This document shows positions 25,101 to 34,176 of a stretch of 64,000 nt of DNA, in pieces. The notes below the pieces were generated by a model. That model searched no databases. It was not told the DNA's origin and worked only from the letters and a program-made list of their open reading frames with translations. The stretch lies in contig NZ_JAASUI010000003.1 in NCBI RefSeq assembly GCF_014224155.1, positions 1 to 64,000 of the forward strand. The letters run 5' to 3'. Source of the stretch: Listeria cossartiae subsp. cossartiae (GTDB lineage Bacteria > Bacillota > Bacilli > Lactobacillales > Listeriaceae). A program made the position numbers and the translations under genes. Position 1 is the first letter of the stretch. Each line of letters opens with the position of its first letter.

Positions 25101-25700
25101 CCCTTCTAATTCATACAAAATATCCTGTACGCGGTTTAAATTTTCTTCCGTTTCAAATAATTTATTTTCAGCTTGTTTTTTACGGTGTTTATATTTTAAT
25201 ACGCCAGCTGCTTCTTCAAAAATCGAGCGGCGTTCTTCTGGTTTACTGTTCAAAATTTCATCAATTTTCCCTTGCGAAATAATCGAAAAAGATTCCCGTC
25301 CAAGTCCAGAATCCATAAATAAATCGACAATATCTTTCAGTCGACAATTCTCTTTATTAATTAAAAATTCACTATCACCATTACGGTAAATCCGTCTAGT
25401 AACAGCTACTTCGCTATAATCAAGTGGTAAAAAATGGTCTTCATTTTCGAGAATAAGTGATACTTCCGCAAAATTAATTGGTTTACGCGTATCACTTCCA
25501 GCAAAAATAACGTCGCCCATTCGGCCACCACGGAGCGATTTAGCGGACTGCTCCCCAAGTACCCAGCGGATTGCTTCTGTAATATTACTTTTCCCGCTGC
25601 CATTTGGTCCTACAACTGCAGTCATGCCGGGCACGAAATCTATCGCAACTTTGTCAGCAAAGGATTTAAAGCCATTCATTTCTAATCGTTTTAATAACAT
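22140..25700 (-). CDS. smc: Chromosome segregation protein SMC
   Basis: 1186 residues. Walker A GPNGSGKSN (about 32-40), a first coiled coil (about 165-500), a hinge (about 515-665, with the GGSMTGG motif), a second coiled coil, and the C-terminal head with signature LSLRSGGERALTA and Walker B ILDEVEAALDEAN. It partners ScpA and ScpB (not in this window) to align chromosome arms. It is flanked by rnc (22-base gap) and ftsY. Confidence 0.98.
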   Translation of the reverse strand: MLLKRLEMNGFKSFADKVAIDFVPGMTAVVGPNGSGKSNITEAIRWVLGEQSAKSLRGGRMGDVIFAGSDTRKPINFAEVSLILENEDHFLPLDYSEVAVTRRIYRNGDSEFLINKENCRLKDIVDLFMDSGLGRESFSIISQGKIDEILNSKPEERRSIFEEAAGVLKYKHRKKQAENKLFETEENLNRVQDILYELEGQLEPLEMQASIAKDYLFQQEELEKYEVTLLASEISSLTAKLAEVRKEFGENQTVLIKLREELHAEEAVISREKQALNETDIALDNLQERLLVETEKLEQLEGERNLQLERKKHSSENEQVYAETLAAITEKITALEEQKEVLSSSKLEKETALEMAVKAKKELESTLAKYDDLSEEAIENRKSDYIDLRHTQTTINNDLGYIERQIGQITSRIDKLDLENSHHVDDRKDMLSQIETTKTHLTKIQSELTEQMEIYREVQQTLAKQEGIFGTQERALYKHYETVQQMKSRKETLEELADDYAGFFQGVREVLKAKKEIPGILGALVELVEIPAKYQQAMETALGASAQNVVVEDDRVAREAISFLKKTKSGRATFLPLSTIQPRELPAATKNALSNQPAFIALASEVISFDPKVSPVILNALGTTILAKDLKGANTLARLVNFRYRIVTLEGDVVNAGGSMTGGATKGGKSSILTRKHELGQLAEKIAELNESTREMESAVQLAKDSMAKKREELEETRGIGENLRLQEKELLGKLDRETENLERFNKQLQLYDIEKADGSEELNKLLERKETLLKEQVEIAKQIESTDEEIKAMTSSSKALESKRAADLESLSSLKAQIAAKREQLQSATEAVERVTTTLHENYEQKEAAEQKLASLKTNLTSVHTSEESARKSIEELRKDKAETSEKLTQTRQTRAELQEKLELLEAELTQKNNQISFYVEQKNNAEISIGRLEVDITNRIDRLQEAYLLTPEQAEEKILPEVDTEQARSKVRLLKRSIDELGIVNIGAIEEFERIQERFDFLNGQQADLLAAKETLFKVMDEMDEEMKIRFSESFEAIKTEFAIVFPELFGGGSAELVLLDPENLLTTGIDIVVQPPGKKLQNLSLRSGGERALTAIALLFAIIRVRPVPFCILDEVEAALDEANVTRFSRYLKQFESGTQFIVITHRKGTMEEADVLYGVTMQESGVSKLVSVRLEETAELIK

Positions 25701-25722
25701 GTCCGGACACCTCCATTTTTGT

Positions 25723-26412
25723 TTATCTGTGTGTTAGTTGGTTAATAGCAAATTGTGCCGCACTTTGTTCCGCTTGTTTTTTTGTTCTACCGCTGCCTTT
25801 TCCAAGTACTTGTCCGTTAACAATTACTTGCGCATCGAATGCTTTATTGTGCGCTGGCCCTGTTTCGCCAAGGATGTCATATTCGATCAAAACATCGCGG
25901 TCCCGTTGAACAATTTCTTGCAGTTGCGTTTTATAATCAACGGTTTGTAGATAAGCTCCTGCATCAATCTTCGGAAAAATAACGCGTTCTAAAAATGTCA
26001 CGACCTTATCGATACCATTATCTAAATAAAGCGCGCCGATAAATGATTCAAATACATCCGCCAGAAGCGCTGGACGAGTTCTCCCGCCTGCTTTTTCTTC
26101 CCCTTTACCAAGTCGAACGTATTTGGAAAAGTGGACTGCTTCTGCAAACTCAACTAAAGAAGGCTCACAAACAATTGCTGCGCGCATTTTTGTCATGTGT
26201 CCTTCTGCCATTTCTGGATATTTATTAAAAAGATAATCCGATACAGTTAGTTCTAGCACGGCATCACCCAAAAATTCGAGGCGTTCATTATCTTTCACAT
26301 TTTCCCGGCGGTGTTCGTTGACGTACGAGGAATGTGTAAATGCTTGTTTTAATAATTCTACATCTTTAAAATCGAATCCAACGCTTTCTTGTAACTCTTC
26401 CCATTGATTCAT
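25723..26412 (-). CDS. rnc: Ribonuclease III
   Basis: 229 residues. The RNase III domain has the catalytic signature [13 protein letters not shown] (about 43-55) and a second acidic site in [14 protein letters not shown]. The C-terminal dsRBD (about 157-228) ends in [17 protein letters not shown]. It cleaves double-stranded RNA in rRNA and mRNA. GAGGAGC precedes the ATG, and an 18-base-pair hairpin lies about 28 bases upstream of the start. Confidence 0.98.
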   Translation of the reverse strand: MNQWEELQESVGFDFKDVELLKQAFTHSSYVNEHRRENVKDNERLEFLGDAVLELTVSDYLFNKYPEMAEGHMTKMRAAIVCEPSLVEFAEAVHFSKYVRLGKGEEKAGGRTRPALLADVFESFIGALYLDNGIDKVVTFLERVIFPKIDAGAYLQTVDYKTQLQEIVQRDRDVLIEYDILGETGPAHNKAFDAQVIVNGQVLGKGSGRTKKQAEQSAAQFAINQLTHR

Positions 26413-26440
26413 TTCACTTGCTCCTCTCTTTAATAAGCAA

Positions 26441-26488
26441 GTTCATTTTCTAAACAGCCACGAGCAAAAAGCTGCTTAGAAAATGAAC
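26441..26488 (-). promoter_or_regulatory. 18-base-pair hairpin in the rnc leader
   Basis: Arms 26441-26458 and 26471-26488 pair end to end over 18 base pairs (one G-U) around a 12-base loop. No T run follows, so it is not a terminator. It lies immediately upstream of the rnc ribosome site. In E. coli rnc mRNA is destabilised by RNase III cleavage of a leader stem; the placement suggests a similar target. Confidence 0.75.
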
Positions 26489-26510
26489 CAACAAATCTTC
26501 CACGACCTTG

Positions 26511-26585
26511 AAAAAGAGGCTACCTGTACTACTTATCTCGCGTGCGGAAGTTACCACAGCAAAGATAAGTAACACGGGCACCCTC
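26511..26585 (-). terminator. Very long terminator-like stem-loop after acpP
   Basis: A roughly 70-base structure. ACTTATCT / AGATAAGT forms an inner stem that extends outward, with two mismatches, to GAGG / CCTC, followed by five T on the minus strand. The apical part holds a further small GTGG / CCGCAC pairing. It ends the fapR-acpP operon or attenuates readthrough into rnc. Confidence 0.75.
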
Positions 26586-26607
26586 ATTTATCCGGTCACA
26601 TAAAGTT

Positions 26608-26844
<237 letters not shown>

Positions 26845-26947
26845 TCACTTCACCTCCCTCCAAGTATTATATAGGATTATTTCTCCTACGTAAACAAAAA
26901 TATTTAAAGTAATGCGAGCTAAGTTAATTCGCATTCATTAACCCATT

Positions 26948-27691
26948 TTACATCACCATTCCGCCATCAACGGATAGTGTTTGACCAGTAATATACTTCG
27001 AAGCATCACTTGCTAAGAAAAGAACTGCATTTGCAATATCTTCTGTCGTTCCATAAGCACCTAGCGGGATTTGCGCTAACATTGCTTCTTTTGTCTTCTC
27101 GTCTAATTTGTCGGTCATTTCAGTGGTAATGAAACCTGGAGCGACAGCATTCACGTTAATTCCACGTGGCGCAAGTTCACGAGCCGTTGTTTTTGTAAGG
27201 CCGATAACACCAGCTTTACTTGCTACATAGTTCGCTTGACCAGCGTTACCAATTAAGCCAACCACAGAGGCCATATTAATAATTTTACCAGCGCGTTGTT
27301 TCATCATCGTACGCGTCACTGCTTTAGTGCAAAGGAAAGTTCCTTTTAGGTTGATATTAATCACATCGTCCCATTCTTCTTCTTTCATACGCATTAACAG
27401 ATTATCGCGCGTAACTCCCGCATTATTCACTAAAATATCCACACGGCCAAAACGTTCTATTGCTTGTTTGAAAAACGCATCCACGTCTTCCGCAATGGCT
27501 ACGTTGGCTTTCATTGCTTCTACTTCCACGCCATGTTCGGCAACCAGTTTCGCTGTTTCTTCTGCTGCTTCTGGGCTACCATTGTAATTGAAGAAAATAT
27601 TCGCGCCTTCTTTGGCTAAATGAATGGCAATGTCACGACCAATTCCGCGTGAGCCACCTGTTACTACTGCTACTTTGCCTTGTAAAGTCAT
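26948..27691 (-). CDS. fabG: 3-oxoacyl-[ACP] reductase FabG
   Basis: 247 residues, short-chain dehydrogenase. NADPH loop GGSRGIGR (about 12-19), NNAGVTRDN (about 89-97), catalytic Ser in MASVVG, and the YVASKAG pair (about Tyr155, Lys159). Reduces beta-ketoacyl-ACP in the elongation cycle. It begins 3 bases after fabD. Confidence 0.97.
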   Translation of the reverse strand: MTLQGKVAVVTGGSRGIGRDIAIHLAKEGANIFFNYNGSPEAAEETAKLVAEHGVEVEAMKANVAIAEDVDAFFKQAIERFGRVDILVNNAGVTRDNLLMRMKEEEWDDVININLKGTFLCTKAVTRTMMKQRAGKIINMASVVGLIGNAGQANYVASKAGVIGLTKTTARELAPRGINVNAVAPGFITTEMTDKLDEKTKEAMLAQIPLGAYGTTEDIANAVLFLASDASKYITGQTLSVDGGMVM

Positions 27692-27694
27692 TAA

Positions 27695-28636
27695 TTATTC
27701 TCCTTTCAAAGTCGCCGCAACGCTTTTCACTGATTCCACATCACCAGCGGACAGTACCGTTACATCACGATTGATTTTTTTAATTAAACCAGCTAACACT
27801 TTTCCAGAACCAATTTCTACAAATGTGTCTACGCCATTTTTAATAAGTTCTTCGACGATATCTTCCCATAATACTGGGGAGTAAATTTGTTTGATTAGTT
27901 TATCGCTAATCTCGGTTTTATCTGTTGTTTGTTTCGCATCGACATTGTTAACAACTGGAATGTTACCATCAGAAATGGTTACTTCTGCTAAAATATCACG
28001 GAAAGCAAGTGCGGCTGGTTCCATTAAGCTAGAGTGGAAAGGCCCGCTAACCGCAAGTGGTAATACACGTTTTGCGCCGCTTGCTTTGGCTTTTTCACCT
28101 GCTTTTTCAACGCCCGTAGTTGTACCGGAAATAACGATTTGTCCGGGGCAGTTAAGGTTCGCAAGTTGTACTGCGTCGCCTTCGCTAGTTACTTCTTCAG
28201 TGATTGTTTTTAATGTCGCACGATCTACGCCAAGAACGGCAGCCATTGCGCCGGCACCATTTGGAACAGCTGCTTCCATTAATTCGCCGCGTTTACGCAC
28301 AAGGTAAATCGCATCACTTGCTTCTAAAAAGCCACCTGCAACAAGCGCGCTATATTCACCAAGACTGTGTCCTGCTACGTAATCAGCTTTGACGCCGAAT
28401 GTTTCTAATGCACGTAAAATCGCTACACTTGTGGAAACAAGCGCTGGTTGTGCGTTTTCAGATTTTGTTAATAGTTCGATTGGTCCTTCTGTAATAACGT
28501 CTGTGATTGAGAAACCTAATCTTTCGTCAGCATCATCATAGATTTTTTTTGCTTCGGGATATTCTGCTGCTACATCTTGCCCCATGCCAATTTTTTGTGC
28601 TCCTTGACCGGGAAATACGAATGCGATTTTAGTCAT
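27695..28636 (-). CDS. fabD: Malonyl-CoA:ACP transacylase FabD
   Basis: 313 residues. FPGQGAQ at 8-14, the nucleophile elbow [10 protein letters not shown] (Ser about 93) and the catalytic His in SGPFHSSLM (about 202). Loads malonyl units on ACP. Its start overlaps the plsX stop by 8 bases, so translation is coupled. Confidence 0.97.
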   Translation of the reverse strand: MTKIAFVFPGQGAQKIGMGQDVAAEYPEAKKIYDDADERLGFSITDVITEGPIELLTKSENAQPALVSTSVAILRALETFGVKADYVAGHSLGEYSALVAGGFLEASDAIYLVRKRGELMEAAVPNGAGAMAAVLGVDRATLKTITEEVTSEGDAVQLANLNCPGQIVISGTTTGVEKAGEKAKASGAKRVLPLAVSGPFHSSLMEPAALAFRDILAEVTISDGNIPVVNNVDAKQTTDKTEISDKLIKQIYSPVLWEDIVEELIKNGVDTFVEIGSGKVLAGLIKKINRDVTVLSAGDVESVKSVAATLKGE

Positions 28637-29642
28637 TTGCTTCTGTTCCTCCTACTTTTACTTTATCTACTTCTGCGATAATTGTTTCTACTACTTGTTT
28701 TTCAACCATTTCACGTACTTGACGGATGGTGGTGAAAATACCATTGGCATTGGATGAACCGTGCGCTTTTACGACAGGAGCTTGAACGCCGAACAAACAA
28801 GCGCCACCGTATTCGCTGTAATCCATTTTTGCTTTTAATGCCATTAAATCTTTTTTCAGGAAGCTTGCTGCAACTTTATTTTTAAAGCCGTTTAGTAAAC
28901 TCATTTTGAGCATACTTAGGAAAGCAGCGCCAGTTCCTTCGATGGATTTCAGCACCATATTACCAGTAAAGCCGTCTGTAACAACGACATCTGCTACGTC
29001 CATTAATAAGTCACGCGCTTCAATATTACCGATAAATTCATAAGCATCTTGATTTTTCATCAGCTCAAATGCTTTTTTCGTTAAGTCATTACCTTTTGTT
29101 TCTTCTGTTCCGATATTTAAAAGGGCTACGCGTGGACGATCGATTTTACGTACTTTTTCTGCGTAAACCGAGCCCATTAAACCAAATTGAAGTAAATGTT
29201 CTGGTTTTGCTTCGGCATTTGCTCCTAAATCAAGCATTACGAAGCCTTTTCCAGTAACAGTTGGCAGCGTTGGAGCAAGTGCTGGACGGTCGATACCTTT
29301 AATACGGCCAATAACGAAAAGTCCAGTCGACATTAATGCGCCTGTGTTCCCAGCGGAGATACACGCGTCAGCTTCTCCGTCTTTAACTGCTTGGGCAGCA
29401 AGAACCATAGAAGCTTTTTTCTTCCGTTTTACAGCGCGAACTGGTTCATCATCACTTTCAATTTTTTCGTCAGTATGTATGATTTTTACACGCGTTTTAT
29501 CTGTTAAATATTCATTGATTTTTGTTTCGTCTCCAAAAAGAAGAATTTCGATATCTTTATATTGGGCAACAGCTTGCATCACACCTAAAACAATTTCTTT
29601 TGGTGCGTGATCTCCACCCATCGCATCTACAGCAATTTTCAT
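28629..29642 (-). CDS. plsX: Phosphate acyltransferase PlsX
   Basis: 337 residues starting [20 protein letters not shown], the PlsX N-terminus, with [19 protein letters not shown] (about 97-115) and [11 protein letters not shown]. It converts acyl-ACP to acyl-phosphate for PlsY at the membrane. Placed between fapR (20-base gap) and fabD. Confidence 0.97.
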   Translation of the reverse strand: MKIAVDAMGGDHAPKEIVLGVMQAVAQYKDIEILLFGDETKINEYLTDKTRVKIIHTDEKIESDDEPVRAVKRKKKASMVLAAQAVKDGEADACISAGNTGALMSTGLFVIGRIKGIDRPALAPTLPTVTGKGFVMLDLGANAEAKPEHLLQFGLMGSVYAEKVRKIDRPRVALLNIGTEETKGNDLTKKAFELMKNQDAYEFIGNIEARDLLMDVADVVVTDGFTGNMVLKSIEGTGAAFLSMLKMSLLNGFKNKVAASFLKKDLMALKAKMDYSEYGGACLFGVQAPVVKAHGSSNANGIFTTIRQVREMVEKQVVETIIAEVDKVKVGGTEAND

Positions 29643-29662
29643 TATACGTCAGTCCTTTATTT

Positions 29663-30232
29663 TCATTTTTGCGTTGCGTGATACATTTCAAACTTACCTT
29701 TAAGTACTATTTCATCTCCAACATAGCTTTTGACATCTACTATAGTAATGGCTCTGTTGTCTGTTGCCGGACGTACTTTTGCTTTTGCGATGATGCGTTC
29801 TCCTTCGTTTACAGAACGAACAAAGCGAACGGTTGCTTGTGTAGTTAAAGCTAGTTCATTTGGGATGACTGCGGTTGCTAAGGAATTAGCTTGGGCAAAT
29901 AAATGATGCCCGCGAGCGATTTTATTTCGTTTAAACACATGCTCACTTCGCACATCAAAAATCGAAATGGCGCTCTTGCTAAGTTGAATATCAATAATTT
30001 CACCAATCACTTCATCGATGGGAAGGCTTTTTACTGCATCGGCATAATTGACACTCGCAACATGTTTGATTCGCTCTCTGAGTTCGGGGATAGAAAGTGC
30101 TACTCTATCTAAACGGATAGTTTGCACACTGACCCCAAATTTTTCTGCAAGCTGCTCATCTGTTATGAAAGGATTTTCTTCAATGGCTACTTGAAGCTTC
30201 ATTTGACGATCCTTTTTAGAATATTTTTTCAT
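29663..30232 (-). CDS. fapR: Fatty acid biosynthesis repressor FapR
   Basis: 189 residues. N-terminal DeoR-like helix-turn-helix ([21 protein letters not shown], about 24-44) and a C-terminal hotdog-fold domain ([14 protein letters not shown], about 107-120) that binds malonyl-CoA and releases DNA. It heads the operon and has its own box in the promoter. Confidence 0.96.
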   Translation of the reverse strand: MKKYSKKDRQMKLQVAIEENPFITDEQLAEKFGVSVQTIRLDRVALSIPELRERIKHVASVNYADAVKSLPIDEVIGEIIDIQLSKSAISIFDVRSEHVFKRNKIARGHHLFAQANSLATAVIPNELALTTQATVRFVRSVNEGERIIAKAKVRPATDNRAITIVDVKSYVGDEIVLKGKFEMYHATQK

Positions 30233-30265
30233 GCACGTATCCTCATCTCTTTTTTGTGAAAGGTA

Positions 30266-30282
30266 TTAATACCAGCTACTAA
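30266..30282 (-). promoter_or_regulatory. FapR operator
   Basis: On the minus strand TTAGTAGCTGGTATTAA, an imperfect palindrome matching the FapR box pattern (TTAGTA, central bases, TANTAA). It covers the -10 and part of the spacer of the fapR promoter, so bound FapR would block initiation. Confidence 0.75.
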
Positions 30283-30294
30283 ACACTAGGTAAA
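30266..30294 (-). promoter_or_regulatory. fapR operon promoter
   Basis: TTTACC (30289-30294) and TATTAA (30266-30271) at 17 bases on the minus strand. The -35 overlaps the T run of the recG terminator, so the two units are packed end to end. Confidence 0.6.
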
Positions 30295-30336
30295 AAAAGG
30301 AAGTTACCTCTGTAGGATAACATTCAGAACTTCCTT
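30292..30336 (-). terminator. recG terminator
   Basis: Outer arms AAGGAAGTT / AACTTCCTT with a partly structured 21-base centre, then a run of T on the minus strand. It lies about 75 bases after the recG stop. Confidence 0.8.
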
Positions 30337-30412
30337 GTATTTTGTCGGTACTTTAATATGTTATTAAAAATCAAGCAAAGTTGCAAGTTTTTTTAAAGAT
30401 TGTTACATAGGT

Positions 30413-32461
30413 TTAATCTAGTTTTTGTTCGGTAAAGACCCCTTCTTCTTCAAGAAGTGCTACTAATTTTTCGTAGGTTTGGTTCTCTAGCATGTTTTCT
30501 TCAAAGATCATATGAACGGCATCTTGGCGCGCTATTTCGAGTACGCGGTAATCATGAACCATATCCGCAACTTTGAATTCTGGAACACCACTTTGTTTTC
30601 GACCGAAGAAATCTCCCGGCCCACGAAGTTCCAAGTCACGCTCGCTGACAACGAAGCCGTCATTGGTTTCCGACATAATCATCATACGTTCTTTACCAAC
30701 CTCGGTTTTTGGATCCGCGATTAAAATACAATATGATTGATCGGCTCCACGTCCAACCCGGCCTCTTAGTTGGTGCAACTGCGCTAAACCAAAACGGTCG
30801 GCATCGTAAATGACCATCATCGTAGCATTAGGCACGTTTACGCCTACTTCAACTACGGTGGTTGAAACAAGGCAATCAATTTTTTTGTCGTTAAAGTCGC
30901 GCATGATTTGCTCTTTGTCTGCTGGTAATAGTTTGCCGTGCATCAGACCCGGGATATATTTGGTACCCCATTTATTTTGTAAAATGTTAAAAACGTCTAT
31001 CGCATTTTGCACATCGAGTTTTTCGGATTCTTCAATCAACGGGCAAATGATGTAAACTTGGTGCCCTTTCTCGATTTCCTTTTCCATAAAGCCGATGACG
31101 CGATCAAGCATTTGATGTTTGACCCAGTAAGTTTCAATTTCTTTTCGACCGGCTGGAAGTTCATCGATAATCGACACATCCATTTCGCCAAATGCTGTAA
31201 TCGCAAGCGTTCTAGGAATTGGAGTAGCTGTCATGAATAAGACATCCGGATATTCGCCTTTTTCGCGAAGGACCCGGCGCTGCGCTACGCCAAATCGGTG
31301 CTGCTCATCGGTAATAACTAAACCAAGGCGATGATAAATTACTTCGTCTTGAATTAAGGCATGCGTCCCGATTAGAACATCGATTGAGCCATTTTCAAGC
31401 ATGGCGAGTAGCTCTCTGCGCTGCTTTCCTTTTACACTACTAGTAAGCAAGCCCACCGTGATGTCAAATGGTTGTAATAACTCTACTAGTGAATTAGCAT
31501 GTTGCTCGGCCAAAATTTCGGTTGGAACCATCAAGGCGCTTTGAAAGCCACTTTTGGCAGCCGCATACATCGCGATTGAGGCAACGACTGTTTTCCCCGA
31601 GCCAACATCCCCTTGCAGCAAACGATTCATATGGAAATGCGATAACATATCACCGCAGATTTCATTCACCACACGCTTTTGTGCTTTCGTTAGCGGGAAT
31701 GACAACGACTCGATATAATGACGCAAATCTTCTACATCATAGTTAATCGAAATCCCGCCCGATTTTTCGCGTTCAATTTTACGGAAAAACTGCATTTTCA
31801 ATTGGAATAACAGAAATTCTTCGTAAACCATGCGGCGCCTAGCCTGTTTTAATTCCTCGTTATTTTTAGGAAAATGAAGGATGCGCACTGCTTCCAAGCG
31901 GTCCATTAATTGATATTTCTCCAGCAAATTGACTGGAATAACTTCTTCGATATCGCCACTGTACGCATCAAAAGCGAGCCGAGTGTATTTTTGCATTGTT
32001 TTATTGCGTAGCGTTCCTTTTAGACGGTAAACGCCTTCTAGTTCTTCTTCACTTTCGACAGCGCCGATTTTAATTTTGCTGGCTGTAACTTGGGCGCGGC
32101 TCTTGTCCCATTTGCCCGAAATCGTTACTGTTTCGCCAACACTAATTTTACTTTTTAGGTAGGGTTGGTTGAAAAAATCGATTTTGATGACTTGGCCTTC
32201 TGTCGACACACGGAAAGAGAGCTTGGATTTTTTGCGACCGTAAAAGGCAACCGTTGCTTCGGTGAGCACTTCGCCTTGAATCGTAATCCGTTCTTCATGC
32301 GCCACTTCGGATAAATCCCGCAACCGATAATCTTCGTAGCGATACGGGAAGTTCCAAAGCAAATCATGCACGGTCGATAAACCTAGCTCTTTTAACGTTT
32401 TAGCTGTTTCTTCACCAATTCCTTTGATTTCAGTTGTCGGGATTCGTTTAAGTTCACTCAC
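30413..32461 (-). CDS. recG: ATP-dependent DNA helicase RecG
   Basis: 682 residues. N-terminal OB/wedge domain, then helicase domains with QGDVGSGKTVVA (about 284-295), DEQHRFGVAQ, MTATPIPRTLA, TTVVEVGVNVPNA and QLRGRVGRG. It reverses stalled forks and branch-migrates junctions. GTG at 32461 gives the family length; the longer frame to 32506 would run well into sdaAA. The gene overlaps the sdaAA end by 8 bases. Confidence 0.97.
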   Translation of the reverse strand: MSELKRIPTTEIKGIGEETAKTLKELGLSTVHDLLWNFPYRYEDYRLRDLSEVAHEERITIQGEVLTEATVAFYGRKKSKLSFRVSTEGQVIKIDFFNQPYLKSKISVGETVTISGKWDKSRAQVTASKIKIGAVESEEELEGVYRLKGTLRNKTMQKYTRLAFDAYSGDIEEVIPVNLLEKYQLMDRLEAVRILHFPKNNEELKQARRRMVYEEFLLFQLKMQFFRKIEREKSGGISINYDVEDLRHYIESLSFPLTKAQKRVVNEICGDMLSHFHMNRLLQGDVGSGKTVVASIAMYAAAKSGFQSALMVPTEILAEQHANSLVELLQPFDITVGLLTSSVKGKQRRELLAMLENGSIDVLIGTHALIQDEVIYHRLGLVITDEQHRFGVAQRRVLREKGEYPDVLFMTATPIPRTLAITAFGEMDVSIIDELPAGRKEIETYWVKHQMLDRVIGFMEKEIEKGHQVYIICPLIEESEKLDVQNAIDVFNILQNKWGTKYIPGLMHGKLLPADKEQIMRDFNDKKIDCLVSTTVVEVGVNVPNATMMVIYDADRFGLAQLHQLRGRVGRGADQSYCILIADPKTEVGKERMMIMSETNDGFVVSERDLELRGPGDFFGRKQSGVPEFKVADMVHDYRVLEIARQDAVHMIFEENMLENQTYEKLVALLEEEGVFTEQKLD

Positions 32462-33344
32462 GCTTGTCTTCTGGCGACAGCCCAAAAATCTTCCGCTGAA
32501 TTGCACGTCCAGTCGGTGTAGCCGCCAATCCTCCTTCTGCCGTTTCTCGTAATGAGCTTGGCATTTGTAAACCTACGCGGTGCATTGCTTCAATGACTTC
32601 ATCACATGGGATGCGGCTCTTAATACCCGCTAGCGCCATATCAGCTGAAATAATTGCTTGCGAAGAACCAAGTGCATTACGTTTGACGCATGGTACTTCT
32701 ACAAGTCCCGCCACAGGATCACACACAAGTCCAAGCATATTTTTCATCGTCATTGCCATCGCGTGCGCGGATTGTTCGGGGGTTCCACCGGCTGCTGCTA
32801 CAATTGCTGCTGACGCCATCGCACTTGCTGAGCCAATTTCCGCCTGACAACCACCTGCTGCCCCGCTTATAAAAGCATTATTCGCAACAACATACCCAAA
32901 GGCACCTGCTGTGAATAAAAAGTTCACCATATCCTCTCGTGTCATTTCCAAACGATCTTTCAAGGAAAAAAGTACGCCTGGTACAACCCCCGCGCTTCCC
33001 GCAGTTGGTGTTGCGCAAATGACACCCATCGAAGCATTGACTTCATTGGTTGCGATTGCTTTTGCGACAGAATCAAGTAAAACTTCACCGGATAGGAAGT
33101 TTCCTTTTTTGATATAGTCTTGCATTAGGACGGCATCTCCGCCTGTTAAACCAGTTGTAGAAGTAACACCAGCCTCGCCTTCGCGAATGGCTTCTTCCAT
33201 AATATCTAAATTCCGTTCCATCGCAGCCGTTATTTCTTCCCGCGGTAAACCAGAAATATTCATTTCACGCTTAATCATAATTTCAGCAATAGTTAGGTTG
33301 TCGCGTTCAGCGATATCTACTAATTCTGCTACAGTTCTAAACAT
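32454..33344 (-). CDS. sdaAA: L-serine dehydratase, alpha (iron-sulfur) subunit
   Basis: 296 residues. Deaminates serine to pyruvate with an oxygen-sensitive 4Fe-4S cluster. Conserved Cys positions appear in GVICATPTAGSAG (about 133-145), GGCQAEIG, LVCDPVAG and VPCVKRNALG. AAAGTGAG precedes ATG 33344; a GTG three codons upstream is possible. The partner beta gene is upstream, with a 16-base-pair hairpin in the gap. Confidence 0.95.
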   Translation of the reverse strand: MFRTVAELVDIAERDNLTIAEIMIKREMNISGLPREEITAAMERNLDIMEEAIREGEAGVTSTTGLTGGDAVLMQDYIKKGNFLSGEVLLDSVAKAIATNEVNASMGVICATPTAGSAGVVPGVLFSLKDRLEMTREDMVNFLFTAGAFGYVVANNAFISGAAGGCQAEIGSASAMASAAIVAAAGGTPEQSAHAMAMTMKNMLGLVCDPVAGLVEVPCVKRNALGSSQAIISADMALAGIKSRIPCDEVIEAMHRVGLQMPSSLRETAEGGLAATPTGRAIQRKIFGLSPEDKRE

Positions 33345-33400
33345 TATCCACACTCACTTTCTTTACTCTTTACCAACATACCTGATTTACAACTCAAAAT

Positions 33401-33439
33401 AAAGCCAAATGCACGTTTTATTTACGCACATTTGGCTTT
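33401..33439 (-). terminator. Intercistronic hairpin between sdaAB and sdaAA
   Basis: Arms AAAGCCAAATGTGCGT / ACGTGCATTTGGCTTT pair over 16 base pairs with two G-U and a 7-base loop. Only ATTTTG follows on the minus strand, so termination would be partial. It may set the ratio of the two subunits or protect the sdaAB end. Confidence 0.65.
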
Positions 33440-33475
33440 ACACAAATCGAGCGAAAGCCACCGATTTACTAGCGA

Positions 33476-34138
33476 TTAAATCATGACACTTGCTACTTGA
33501 TATATCCCTGGTAATTCAGCAATTTTGCTAATTAAAGCTTGTTCGACTTGTTGGTCTACTTCAATGACCATTAACGCTTCGTCGCCTTTTACTTTACGGG
33601 ATACTTTCATTTGACCGATATTAATTTTATGGTCGGCAATCACGGAAGATACTGCAGCAATCGCGCCAAATTTGTCTTGATGTAAAATAAGGATAGCTGG
33701 AGCAGTTCCAGTGAATTCTAGTTCGAATTCGTTCAAGCGAATAATTTCTACTTTTCCGCCACCAATCGATGCGCCAATTAAAGTCATTTGTTGCATACCA
33801 TGTTTGAGCACTAATTTTACTGTGTTCGGATGAGGCGGCTCTTCCACTTCTTCAATAAACTGGATGCGCATGCCCCAATCTTCGGCCAGTTGCGGCGATT
33901 CTTTCATGCGTGGATCATCTGGCTCAAAACCGAGCAATCCACCAATCAGCGCCACATCTGTCCCGTGACCTTTATACGTTTTAGCAAAAGAACCATATAA
34001 ATGAATATCTACTTGGGATGGTTGTTCATTAAAAACAGCTCGCGCAATGGCACCAATCCGACTAGCACCGGCAGTATGAGAACTTGATGGACCAATCATC
34101 ACTGGGCCAATAATATCAAACACGCTATTAAATTTCAC
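33476..34138 (-). CDS. sdaAB: L-serine dehydratase, beta subunit
   Basis: 220 residues. The N-terminal domain has FDIIGPVMIGPSSSHTAGA (about 6-24), the substrate-loop hallmark of serine dehydratases, and a C-terminal ACT domain (about 148-219, ILILHQDKFGAIAAVSSVIAD). GTG at 34138 has AAAGGA 8 bases upstream; the ATG at 34147 sits directly on the ribosome site and is unlikely. Confidence 0.94.
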   Translation of the reverse strand: MKFNSVFDIIGPVMIGPSSSHTAGASRIGAIARAVFNEQPSQVDIHLYGSFAKTYKGHGTDVALIGGLLGFEPDDPRMKESPQLAEDWGMRIQFIEEVEEPPHPNTVKLVLKHGMQQMTLIGASIGGGKVEIIRLNEFELEFTGTAPAILILHQDKFGAIAAVSSVIADHKINIGQMKVSRKVKGDEALMVIEVDQQVEQALISKIAELPGIYQVASVMI

Positions 34139-34176
34139 TAAAATCATCCTTTCTTCTATTCATTTACAACGAGTCT

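Noticed and set aside
22140-25700. Several Ser-rich plus-strand frames inside smc and other genes
   Set aside because: Antisense shadows of coding sequence without start signals.
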